In this document: piece by piece, positions 16,594-27,795 of the stretch
Layout: every line of letters begins with the position of its first letter
Numbering within the stretch: position 1 is the stretch's first letter
From: Chitinispirillum alkaliphilum
GTDB taxonomy: Bacteria > Fibrobacterota > Chitinivibrionia > Chitinivibrionales > Chitinispirillaceae
DNA: 64,000 bases
Direction: 5' to 3'
NCBI GenBank assembly: GCA_001045525.1
Contig: LDWW01000014.1
Span: 55,055 to 119,054, forward strand
Translations under genes and position numbers: made by a program
The notes under the pieces: generated by a model
What the model saw: the letters and a program-made list of their open reading frames with translations, nothing else
Told to the model about the DNA's origin: nothing
The model's database searches: none

Positions 16594-19509
16594 CTATACC
16601 TTTAAATCCATGGTTTGGGTAGAAGACCGGTTTTCTTCAGATTGGTTTTTTGGCTGGGATTCACTGATGCGGGTGGCAAAATCAAGTCTGGAAATGTTAA
16701 AACCAAGTTTTTGAATCGAATCCAGGATCTCGCTTCTCTTTGATTTAAACCATCTTTGGGTTTCCGCTCTCTCGAAACTGAAGTTAAGGGAGAGATATTT
16801 CGTATTGCTGTAATCGAGTTGTAAAAAACATTCTCCCAATGAGGACGGACTCACGTTTAGAACAATTGAGATTTCCTTTCCTTCTCTGTCGTTTTGCTTC
16901 TTTCTCCTCCGTATCACTTTCAGTTGAACTTCGTTCCATTCTTCTCCAATCTTTACGGGCAGAGCTATTATTTGATTCTGATTCTCCCCGGTTGGTACGC
17001 TGTGTGAGAGCAGTTGCAGTGATTCCAGACGATTCAGCAGTGTTTCTGCGGTTTGGCGCATAAATTCCCTGTACTCACTTGTCTGGATACCATCCTGAAA
17101 ATCGGGGGTGTTTGCAGCTTTTGCCAGATCTGAAGTGTGCTGAGATTGAGAGTCTGTGAATAAAAACCTTAGGACCATCTCCTTTATTTGAGTCTCAAGT
17201 TTGTTCCTGAAGTTATCTGTGAAGTGAAGAAACCTCGATGTGTACTGCTTCAGGAAGTTGTCTAAATCTGTAAGCTCTTCGGGATGGCCAGCAATTAGCT
17301 GTGTGAGTTTTACTGCAGCAGATTCCATCTCTGTCAGAAAAGAGGTGAGCTTTTTAGTGTTTTCTGAAAAATGCATGGTGAGAGCCATTCGTAAGTTACC
17401 CTGAATTTCAGATTCAGCCGGAGGTGCGGTATTCCCGGGGTGAGTTTGTCCTAAAGCCTGATTGTTTTGTGTACTAATTTCACCTGTTTGAGATCCTGAA
17501 TGGTTGCACACCAGTGTAACTATCTCGTTTAAAAGGGAACTGCTTTTTGTAGCTTTTAAGATAAGTTCATAAGCGGATTTTCTAAGTGCGGAGGAATCGA
17601 TTCCTTTCCCAATGCCCTTCTCTATCAGAGTTGAGGTATCATCAATAAAGCTGTTGAGATTCCGGTCAAGTGCGGATGTCAAATCAATGAACTGTTGATT
17701 TGTGATTCCAGACCAGTTTTGGATCTTGAGATCGGGGGATGATACCGATGATTTGAGAAGCTGTTCAAAACACCTGGGCATTTTTGTTATCAATTTCGAA
17801 AATATTTTGTAACTGTTTGTTTGTTGCAACTTTTCCTGTAAAGCATTTCCCTGTTTTGATCCTTCATCAGAAAAATGCAGCAATAGTGTTTCAATCTCAT
17901 TTGAGACCTGCTCAGTATCGATAGGGGCAAGGTGGAGGTGAGCCGTTTTATCATTAAGATTGTTTAAAGCTTCTTTAACCTGATTCAGTAGTTCTGTTAT
18001 TGAATTTTGAATTTCGCTTTGAGTGATATTATCAGATCTATTATTGGTGGCAAACGGAATAAGTTTGCTGAAAAGCAGGTTTTCCAGGGAGTATTGTATA
18101 TCGTTCATGGCCTGAGAAATATCGTGATACAACGCGAGTAGCTGCTTATTGTCCGTACCATTCCCCTGGTGATTTGAGATTCGGTGCCCAAAATGGATAA
18201 GCTCCAACTCATCTGGTTTAAGCGAGTTTAATTTTTTTATAAGCTGGATGAGAGAGTCTTTGTCAAGTGAACTGCTGTTTTCTGATGTGTTTTTGCAGGA
18301 CTCCAATATGGATGCAACAAGTGCCTTGAGATCCTTTGATGCTTTTTGTCCAGAACTGTATTTTTCATGATTGTAACCTGCTTTTTGAAAAGCTTCCGTG
18401 AGAAGATGTTGTCTTTCATCAGATGACTCAAAGGAGTTATCGGTTATAAAGAATGATTCAAGGTCCCTGCTTATATCCGAACCGCTACAGAGTTTCATAA
18501 GTAGTTTGGGAATTATGGCAGCGGATTTATCCGGTAGTTTATTTGCCAATTGTTGAAGGAGATGTGGGTGTTCTGAGGCAATATTCATCCAGTGAACAAA
18601 AGCATCCTTTTTGCCAGAAGAAAACTCATTAGGAGTATCTTTAGTGTAGGGGATAAGATGCTCATCAAGATTTTTTATTGTAGTAAAATTCAGTCTGTTT
18701 TTACTTTCAAGTATGTCGTTATATACTTCAACCGGCAGCCTGTTGAGTAGTTTACTTTTCAGATCTTTGGTCATTTGGGAGATTTTCCGATCAGATTCCT
18801 GCTTGCTTAACTCAGTTACAATCGAGCCATCCCTTTCGCTTTGGATATGCAGAATCTTGGGATAATCCTGATTTTGGAACATGTTTTTGTCTGCAAGCGT
18901 TGGGGAAATTCCCTGCAGATCAGCCTGAGAATCTACCCTGTATAACCCGGTCTGCAAACCTTGTTCTGTTTTTATTAAAACCGATTTACTGTACTGCAGT
19001 GAATCGGGTTTGATTTTTCCGATAAGATCAATGATTTTTTCAGCCTGTATTTTTGAATATGAACCATCATTGGTGCTGAGTTGTTGGATCAGGTCTTTTA
19101 TGTAGGGGCTTGTTTTCTGAGAATGCTTATTGAGAAGATAGATCGCTTTTTCTCTTGTGTCAGCATCAACTGATATCGTTCTCTGCAGTTGCCGGTCGAT
19201 ATTTTCAAGAGTTTTAAAGAGGTCATTGTTTGAGATGCTGACCTCTGAAAAGCGGTCTGTTTTCAGTAGTTCAGCTTTGTAAAATTTGTCTTTACTCTGT
19301 GATAAGGAGAGAGTGCCGTTTTGATCAACAAGTTTTACTTTTTGTCCTGCCTTGAGTGTACTGTTTTTTATCCGCAGCATGACTTTTTTGTCATTTAGTT
19401 CAACATAGTACTTCTCAGAATCAATCTTCTCCAGCACATAACCGCTAAGCTGTTTCTCCTGAAACTGGTCTGGTGCCGGGTTTGATTTACGGTTAGTTGA
19501 TTCTATCAT
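16594..19509 (-). CDS. FliK-like flagellar hook-length control protein
   Basis: A 971-residue, mostly helical Gln/Ser/Asn-rich protein, much longer than most FliK proteins. The N-terminal about 75 residues form a small beta domain (SGYVLEKIDSEKYYV, GQKVKLVDQNGTLSL). A long helical middle follows. The last 150 residues match the FliK C-terminal core: PVKIGEEWNEVQLKVI, SIVLNVSPSSLGECFLQL, then QKLGFNISRLDF. It would be exported through the flagellar type III apparatus and signal FlhB to switch substrates. The adjacent stand-alone FlhB C-domain gene supports that. The unusual length could reflect a long hook or an extra role. Confidence 0.8.
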   Translation of the reverse strand: MIESTNRKSNPAPDQFQEKQLSGYVLEKIDSEKYYVELNDKKVMLRIKNSTLKAGQKVKLVDQNGTLSLSQSKDKFYKAELLKTDRFSEVSISNNDLFKTLENIDRQLQRTISVDADTREKAIYLLNKHSQKTSPYIKDLIQQLSTNDGSYSKIQAEKIIDLIGKIKPDSLQYSKSVLIKTEQGLQTGLYRVDSQADLQGISPTLADKNMFQNQDYPKILHIQSERDGSIVTELSKQESDRKISQMTKDLKSKLLNRLPVEVYNDILESKNRLNFTTIKNLDEHLIPYTKDTPNEFSSGKKDAFVHWMNIASEHPHLLQQLANKLPDKSAAIIPKLLMKLCSGSDISRDLESFFITDNSFESSDERQHLLTEAFQKAGYNHEKYSSGQKASKDLKALVASILESCKNTSENSSSLDKDSLIQLIKKLNSLKPDELELIHFGHRISNHQGNGTDNKQLLALYHDISQAMNDIQYSLENLLFSKLIPFATNNRSDNITQSEIQNSITELLNQVKEALNNLNDKTAHLHLAPIDTEQVSNEIETLLLHFSDEGSKQGNALQEKLQQTNSYKIFSKLITKMPRCFEQLLKSSVSSPDLKIQNWSGITNQQFIDLTSALDRNLNSFIDDTSTLIEKGIGKGIDSSALRKSAYELILKATKSSSLLNEIVTLVCNHSGSQTGEISTQNNQALGQTHPGNTAPPAESEIQGNLRMALTMHFSENTKKLTSFLTEMESAAVKLTQLIAGHPEELTDLDNFLKQYTSRFLHFTDNFRNKLETQIKEMVLRFLFTDSQSQHTSDLAKAANTPDFQDGIQTSEYREFMRQTAETLLNRLESLQLLSHSVPTGENQNQIIALPVKIGEEWNEVQLKVIRRRKKQNDREGKEISIVLNVSPSSLGECFLQLDYSNTKYLSLNFSFERAETQRWFKSKRSEILDSIQKLGFNISRLDFATRISESQPKNQSEENRSSTQTMDLKV

Positions 19510-19593
19510 AAATACTCAAAAGCTGCAGTTTGAATATTATTCAGCTGCAGGGGAAAAAAAATTAACATCTTTGAGATGGTTATTACTGCTCAT

Positions 19594-19968
19594 TCAGTTA
19601 TTCTGGTTACGTTTGCTTTCTGAGACCTTCAAAATTAAGAGAACCTGATCTGTGCTGATTTGATATCTGCGCGATATTTCCTGGATCCCGAGACCTTTTC
19701 TGGCATCTTTAATAATTAAATTGTTGAAAGAGAGTCCCGAGGAACTGTGCATGTTGCTTTCAGGAGCACTCCTTAAGTATTGTGACTCAGGAAGAGGTGC
19801 AAAAGATTCCAAAAGATCATCTGCGGGCTGGGTGGCATTTTTAACCTGTGGAGCATTTTTTGGCTTTTTTGATCTATATGCAGCCTTAGAAAGTTCAATT
19901 ATCCTTTGTTTTTTCTTTTTTGTTTGGAGTGTAATATCCCAAAAAAGAGCATTGCTGCACAAATACAT
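19594..19968 (-). CDS. small protein with C-terminal helix-turn-helix, in flagellar-type cluster
   Basis: A 124-residue protein with a short hydrophobic/aromatic start, a Lys-rich stretch, a Pro/Ser linker and a C-terminal helix-turn-helix-like segment (KGLGIQEISRRYQISTDQV). This layout resembles small DUF2802/DUF6115-type proteins in flagellar operons, though I am not certain. The ATG at 19966-19968 has AGGAG eight bases upstream, yet its first 70 bases overlap the end of the preceding gene in another frame. Confidence 0.6.
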   Translation of the reverse strand: MYLCSNALFWDITLQTKKKKQRIIELSKAAYRSKKPKNAPQVKNATQPADDLLESFAPLPESQYLRSAPESNMHSSSGLSFNNLIIKDARKGLGIQEISRRYQISTDQVLLILKVSESKRNQNN

Positions 19969-20330
19969 GCCAGAGCTCCTGTCACAACAACTACCCAGTC
20001 TAGCAGATTTGATGGTCTGGGGATGTTGAATTCCGTTAGTCTTGAATGGTGGCGCGCATTTTTTGGGGTTACTGTAATTTTTTGACGCAATAGGGACAGG
20101 GAGTCCCGCAGTTTGCCGGATTCCGCTTCGAGCTCTTCAAAGCTTAATCCCCGGCGCTTTAATGCCTGTTTTTCAATTTCAAGGGAATCCAGCCTTGAAG
20201 TAAGATTAAGACGAGTGTGCAGAAGATCCTTATTGCCCAAAGCCGGCATTATGGATGCCATACTCAAGAGAAGTATTAGCCCCGGAGTGATAAGTCGTTT
20301 GCTTAGCGGAAAAAATTGGGAAAATTTCAT
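19899..20330 (-). CDS. membrane-anchored coiled-coil protein of unknown function
   Basis: A 143-residue protein with an N-terminal hydrophobic signal/anchor (LITPGLILLLSMASIMP), a coiled coil at about 40-85 (LTSRLDSLEIEKQALK, LEAESGKLRDSLSLLR), a linker, then a transmembrane helix (WVVVVTGALACICAAMLFFG) and a short basic tail. It heads the minus-strand flagellar-type cluster. No family recognised. Its tail overlaps the next gene by 70 bases. Confidence 0.65.
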   Translation of the reverse strand: MKFSQFFPLSKRLITPGLILLLSMASIMPALGNKDLLHTRLNLTSRLDSLEIEKQALKRRGLSFEELEAESGKLRDSLSLLRQKITVTPKNARHHSRLTEFNIPRPSNLLDWVVVVTGALACICAAMLFFGILHSKQKRKNKG

Positions 20331-20498
20331 AAAATTACCTTAAAAGACTAAGATATATCTTGAGAATGCCGTTTTGCAACATAGCATACTTAAGGTAAAT
20401 ATTTTATAATTACATAGACAACAAAAACCGAAATGTTGTTGATATTTAGGTGGTTATATATTTTATATATTATAAGAGTAAACAAAAGGGGATATGTT

Positions 20499-21212
20499 TT
20501 GGCAAAATTTACACTTTATAATGATACCAAAATGGTTAAAACATATCATTTAGATGAACCGGTTATTACTATCGGGCGTTTGCCGGAGAGTACAATTTCT
20601 ATACCGGCTGAGGGTGTGTCGCGTTGTCATGTGAAAATAATTGAGGATGTCGATAAGACTCTGTTGTTGTCAGACCTTAACTCGTTAAACGGAACCTTTG
20701 TTAATGGTGTAAAGGTTAAAGAGAAAACTCTTGAGAATGGGGATAAGATTACTGTCGGTAATTTCACTATCGTTTATGAAACTGGCAACGTAGTGATGGA
20801 CACAGCAGACCCTGCAGTGCAAAGCAACAATGAAGAAAAAACTACTCAATCGGGCAGTGAAGCTTGTGAAGGGTGTCCACAAGAGAGTAATCAGCCTGAT
20901 AAGTCATCGCAAGCAGCAGATTCATCAAATACTGCAGTTTTCATTGATGTAGCAAAACGCATCATTTACAGGCTTGATCGTCCAAACCTGAGCATCGGCT
21001 CGGATGAGGGTGATGATATTTTTGCTTCCGGTTTAATGATCAGTAAAGCCTATGCTGAGATTGAATCCCGGGAGGATGGATTTTTAATATCTGTAAAAAA
21101 AATTGTGTCTAAAATGAAAGTTAATGGAAAATATGAAAAATCCCGGCTTCTCAGGCACAAAGATCGAATAGAAATCGGAAACAGTACATTTAGATATATG
21201 GAAAAAGAATAG
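20499..21212 (+). CDS. protein with two FHA domains, the second degenerate
   Basis: About 237 residues. FHA domain 1 (about 1-95) has IGRLPES, SRCHVKI and LNSLNGTFVNG, the full phosphothreonine-binding signature. A Ser/Glu-rich linker follows (about 98-145). FHA domain 2 (about 145-237) keeps the fold pattern but reads IGSDEGDD and SKAYAEI where GR and SxxH are expected, so it probably cannot bind phosphopeptide. The start is taken as the TTG at 20499 behind AAAGGGG; an ATG at 20433 would add 22 hydrophobic residues without a ribosome binding site. It is followed directly by the phosphoesterase. The partner kinase is not in the window. Confidence 0.82.
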   Translation: MAKFTLYNDTKMVKTYHLDEPVITIGRLPESTISIPAEGVSRCHVKIIEDVDKTLLLSDLNSLNGTFVNGVKVKEKTLENGDKITVGNFTIVYETGNVVMDTADPAVQSNNEEKTTQSGSEACEGCPQESNQPDKSSQAADSSNTAVFIDVAKRIIYRLDRPNLSIGSDEGDDIFASGLMISKAYAEIESREDGFLISVKKIVSKMKVNGKYEKSRLLRHKDRIEIGNSTFRYMEKE

Positions 21213-21950
21213 ATGAGATATGCCCTTATATCAGACATCCACGGTAACCTTGAGGCTCTAGAAGCAGTGATGGCAGATATTGATTCCTGCGATATTGACC
21301 AGGTGTTTTGCCTGGGAGATATCGTTGGTTATGGAGCAAACCCAAACGAGTGTGTTGAAATGGTTATGGAGCGATGTTCTGTAACAATACGGGGCAATCA
21401 CGATGCCGCCGCCTTAGACGTCCTCTCGGCTCAGCAGTTCAATATCAATGCAAAAATTGCAATAGAATGGACCGCAAAGGAACTAAAGTCAAAAAACAAA
21501 AAATTTCTCCAATCTCTTCCTGTGCTGGAGGATATAAACGACACACTGACACTGGTTCATTCGACACCATATGAGCCGGATACGTGGCATTATATCTCTT
21601 CATTGGAAGAAGCGGCATTTAATTTTCAGTTCTTTCTGACACCAGTTTGCTTTATGGGACACACTCACATGCCTGCCATTGTAGTGATGGACAGGGATGG
21701 AGAAATTTTCGTGCATCAGGATAAAGAAATTGAATTTGACAAGAATACTGGCACCAGACTACTGGTCAATGTGGGAAGTGTGGGGCAGTCCCGCGATCGT
21801 AATCCCAAAGCGTGCTATGGGGTGTTTGATACAGAGAATGGGTTATTTTACTTCAGGCGGGTTGAATATAATATCGAAAAAACACAATCCAAGATGAGAA
21901 GAGCAAGAATGCCTGATTTTCTGGTCCATAGAATAGCTGAAGGCAGGTAA
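21213..21950 (+). CDS. calcineurin-like metallophosphoesterase
   Basis: 245-residue phosphoesterase with all metal-binding motifs in order: DIHGN, GDIVGYG, GNHD, VHSTP and GHTH. It resembles the YfcE/MJ0936 and PrpE-like group, cytosolic, substrate unknown (phosphodiester, phosphoprotein or dinucleotide). The ATG follows the FHA gene's stop codon directly, so translation is coupled. Pairing with an FHA protein suggests, but does not show, phosphoprotein turnover. Confidence 0.9.
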   Translation: MRYALISDIHGNLEALEAVMADIDSCDIDQVFCLGDIVGYGANPNECVEMVMERCSVTIRGNHDAAALDVLSAQQFNINAKIAIEWTAKELKSKNKKFLQSLPVLEDINDTLTLVHSTPYEPDTWHYISSLEEAAFNFQFFLTPVCFMGHTHMPAIVVMDRDGEIFVHQDKEIEFDKNTGTRLLVNVGSVGQSRDRNPKACYGVFDTENGLFYFRRVEYNIEKTQSKMRRARMPDFLVHRIAEGR

Positions 21951-22007
21951 ACACAGAAATGATTTATCTGCCAAGCATTTAGCAAAAAACATCTTGGCAG
22001 GTTGGGC

Positions 22008-22271
22008 ATGACAGAAAATACCCCCTCAGTCAAGATGTGTCCTAATCGGCTTCAAGAAACCCTCCGATATTTTCACTTGAAACAGAGAACCGAAAAGGCT
22101 TTTTTGAGTTCTGATGAAACACTGAGAATCATTGCACTTATTGCCTCCCGTTTTGATCGTGCATTCAGATCATATAAACAGAAATTCCGGAATCGCTTGT
22201 TGCAATTCCGGAATTCGCTTGTCACTGAGTTGAAGAGCATACAGCCCCAGGTAGATAAGACGCGCTGTTAG
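22008..22271 (+). CDS. hypothetical small basic protein
   Basis: An 87-residue frame with GGCAGG upstream of the ATG. The predicted product is helical and Arg/Lys-rich, with two similar heptads near the end (KFRNRLL, QFRNSLV) encoded by a 21-base direct repeat that contains the palindrome ATTCCGGAAT twice (22184-22193 and 22205-22214). It follows the phosphoesterase by 57 bases. No family recognised; it could be a chance frame over a repeat. Confidence 0.4.
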   Translation: MTENTPSVKMCPNRLQETLRYFHLKQRTEKAFLSSDETLRIIALIASRFDRAFRSYKQKFRNRLLQFRNSLVTELKSIQPQVDKTRC

Positions 22272-22355
22272 TGGATTTTAAGCACAAAAAAAACTCCACA
22301 TCCTTCTACCCTTAAGCCGTACGGGACTCAAACCCTTCTGTCACCGTTTGCCCTC

Positions 22356-25574
<3,219 letters not shown>

Positions 25575-27075
25575 GGAGACATACCACCTTTCATTTTTGA
25601 GTTTTGTGTAGTTTTTGTTTTGATAATTTTCTTTTCACAACCGGTCCAACAGTATGTACAGAGCTTCTCCGCAGGAAGATTTATTGCTTCAATCATATCC
25701 TGCAGATTTTGATAGATAAGACTGGTCAAACCCATCTTTTTGCGAATCGTTTCGATCATGTTGTGATAACGATCGGATGTTTCGTCCACATACTCTTCGA
25801 TGGGGAAGTTATTACTTCCTTCGATCTCTTTTATAACCTTTCTTGTGGCCAGATCATCTTCTGACTTGGAGCGAGAGAAGTTGAGAAATTTACAACCAAA
25901 AAGAAGGGGCGGACATGCCGGTCGCATATGAATCTCTCTGGCGCCGTAGTTATAAAGTCTTTGAAGGGTATCTTTTAGCTGTGTTCCCCTAACTATCGAA
26001 TCATCACAAAAGAGGATTTTCTTATCTGAGGTCAGTTTTTTGATTGGAATAAGTTTCATCTTTGCCACAAGTTCACGTACAGACTGATTCTGCGGCGTAA
26101 AACTTCTGGCCCAGGTTGGGGTGTATTTTACGAATGGCCTGCTGTAGGAGAGATTGGCTTTCTGAGCATAGCCAAGGGCGTGAGCAATCCCGGAATCGGG
26201 TATTCCCGCAACAAAATCCACATCCACCTTTTCCCGTCTGGCAAGAGCTGCGCCACAGCGGTATCGGGAGTGTTCAACATTTATGCCCTCGTAATCGGAG
26301 GCCGGATAACCATAATAGATCCACAGAAAAGAGCACATCTGCATATTCTCCTGTGGTGCAATACGCTGTTCGACCCCATCCTGTGATATAAAAACGACTT
26401 CTCCGGGACCAAGTTCTTTTACTACTTCATAATCCAGATTGTAAAACGCGCAGGTCTCCATGGTTATGGCGTAGCCGTTTTCACCTTTACCAATAATTAC
26501 TGGTGTTCTTCCCAGCCGGTCTCTTACTGCATAAATGCCCTTTGGTGTCATGATCAGCATCGAAGAAGACCCCTCGATCTGCTCCTGAGCGTTTATGATT
26601 CCCTGTTCAAAATTTTCACCCTGATTGATGAGCATGGAGGTAAGTTCTGTAGGGTTGAGCCCATCACCGCTCATCTCAGAAAAATGAACTGAACGTTTGT
26701 CAAATGCGTTTCTGGTTAGTTCTGCAGTGTTTGCTATATGGCCTACGGTGATTATGGCATAGATTCCAAGATGGGATCTGATGATCAGAGGCTGATCTTC
26801 ATAATCGCTGATAACGCCTATACCTGTTTTGCCATTAAATTTTGAGATGTCATCATCAAATTTACTTCTGAACTGCGTGTTTGAGATGTCATGAATGACC
26901 CTTGTATAATTTGAGCCGTTACAAGTTGCCATTCCACCTCTTCTTGTTCCAAGGTGACAGTGATAATCAGTCCCGTAATAAAGATGAGTTATGCAGTTTT
27001 CACTGTTCTTAGATACTACTCCGAAAAAGCCGCCCATGTAAATCTCCTGCAATTATTCTCTATTCTCAGTTGCTG

Positions 27076-27393
27076 TTAGTTCGCTTTAGATGTTCTACTC
27101 TTAAGTGCGGCACCCGCAAAGTCCCTGAATAAGGTGTGTGGCTTAACAGGGGTTAATTTAAACTCCGGAAAAAACTGTGTAGCGACAAACCAGGGGTGGT
27201 TCCTTAGTTCGACTATTTCTACCAGCATTCCACCGGGAGATTGACCGCTGATACGCATTCCCGCATTTTCAAATTGTTCTCGGTATGAGTCGTTGAATTC
27301 GATTCTGTGTATTTCAGAAAGTTCTCTTTTGTCGTAACTGTCCTTTGTTAAAGTATTGTCCTGAAGAATGTATCGGAAGGGTCCTGGTCTCAT
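27076..27393 (-). CDS. CTP synthase C-terminal fragment gene (glutaminase end, catalytic His replaced)
   Basis: A 105-residue protein matching only the last fifth of PyrG. It begins MRPGPFRYIL where full enzymes read MRLG, continues AGMRISGQS and HPWFVATQFFPEF, and ends at the normal C-terminus. The GATase triad His of the HPE motif is Phe here (residues 75-77 read FPE), and the region with the nucleophilic Cys is absent, so it cannot hydrolyse glutamine. The ATG overlaps the stop of the N-terminal fragment gene (ATGA), a tight translational coupling. It could pair with the other fragment or bind another protein; a decaying relic is the alternative. Confidence 0.82.
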   Translation of the reverse strand: MRPGPFRYILQDNTLTKDSYDKRELSEIHRIEFNDSYREQFENAGMRISGQSPGGMLVEIVELRNHPWFVATQFFPEFKLTPVKPHTLFRDFAGAALKSRTSKAN

Positions 27394-27773
27394 TGTTCCT
27401 CCGAATATTTTTTGTTTGTCACATGCAGAAGTACCTGAAAAGTTCCGCCAAGGTAAACACCTCTTCTGTCCATTTTTAGTACACTGTCATAAATACGTCC
27501 GGCTGTGAGGTTTGAGTTGCGATTTGTTTCGACTCCGGTAAATCTTGCATAATGCCCCTGTTCCAGATCTGTTTTTTCCCCACCATCCTTTACATATTCT
27601 TCTCCGTACTGGCAGGTATCCATAATTTTTAGGGCAATGTTCAAGGGATCAGACTTATAATGATTGACGACATTTACCGCTCTTGATTCAGGTAAAAGAT
27701 CTATTGGTGCTGCTGTAATGCCTTTGCCAAGGGGTGATACAACCCCTCCGGTTTCGAAAATGTGTTTAGGCAT
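27390..27773 (-). CDS. CTP synthase N-terminal fragment gene
   Basis: A 127-residue protein matching about the first 140 residues of PyrG. The start IFETGGVVSPLGKGITAA is the P-loop region (SSLGKG normally), followed by EKTDLEQGHYARF (ETDLDLGHYERF normally) and RNSNLTAGRIYDSV, RRGVYLGGTFQV. It stops at HVTN, before the rest of the synthetase domain, so about 290 residues of a normal enzyme are missing between this and the next gene. The ATG at 27771-27773 has AGGAG upstream. The middle region after the P-loop is much diverged. It lies 22 bases after the DUF1846 gene. Confidence 0.82.
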   Translation of the reverse strand: MPKHIFETGGVVSPLGKGITAAPIDLLPESRAVNVVNHYKSDPLNIALKIMDTCQYGEEYVKDGGEKTDLEQGHYARFTGVETNRNSNLTAGRIYDSVLKMDRRGVYLGGTFQVLLHVTNKKYSEEQ

Positions 27774-27795
27774 ATTCTGCTCCTGTTTTTTCGGT

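Noticed and set aside
22300..22345. tRNA T-arm-like stretch (GGGTTTGAGTCCC on the minus strand)
   Set aside because: No acceptor stem, D-arm or anticodon arm can be formed around it.
27076..27773. A single frameshift in a normal pyrG
   Set aside because: The two frames meet with a 4-base overlap, and about 290 residues of coding sequence are absent between them, so correcting one base would not restore the enzyme.
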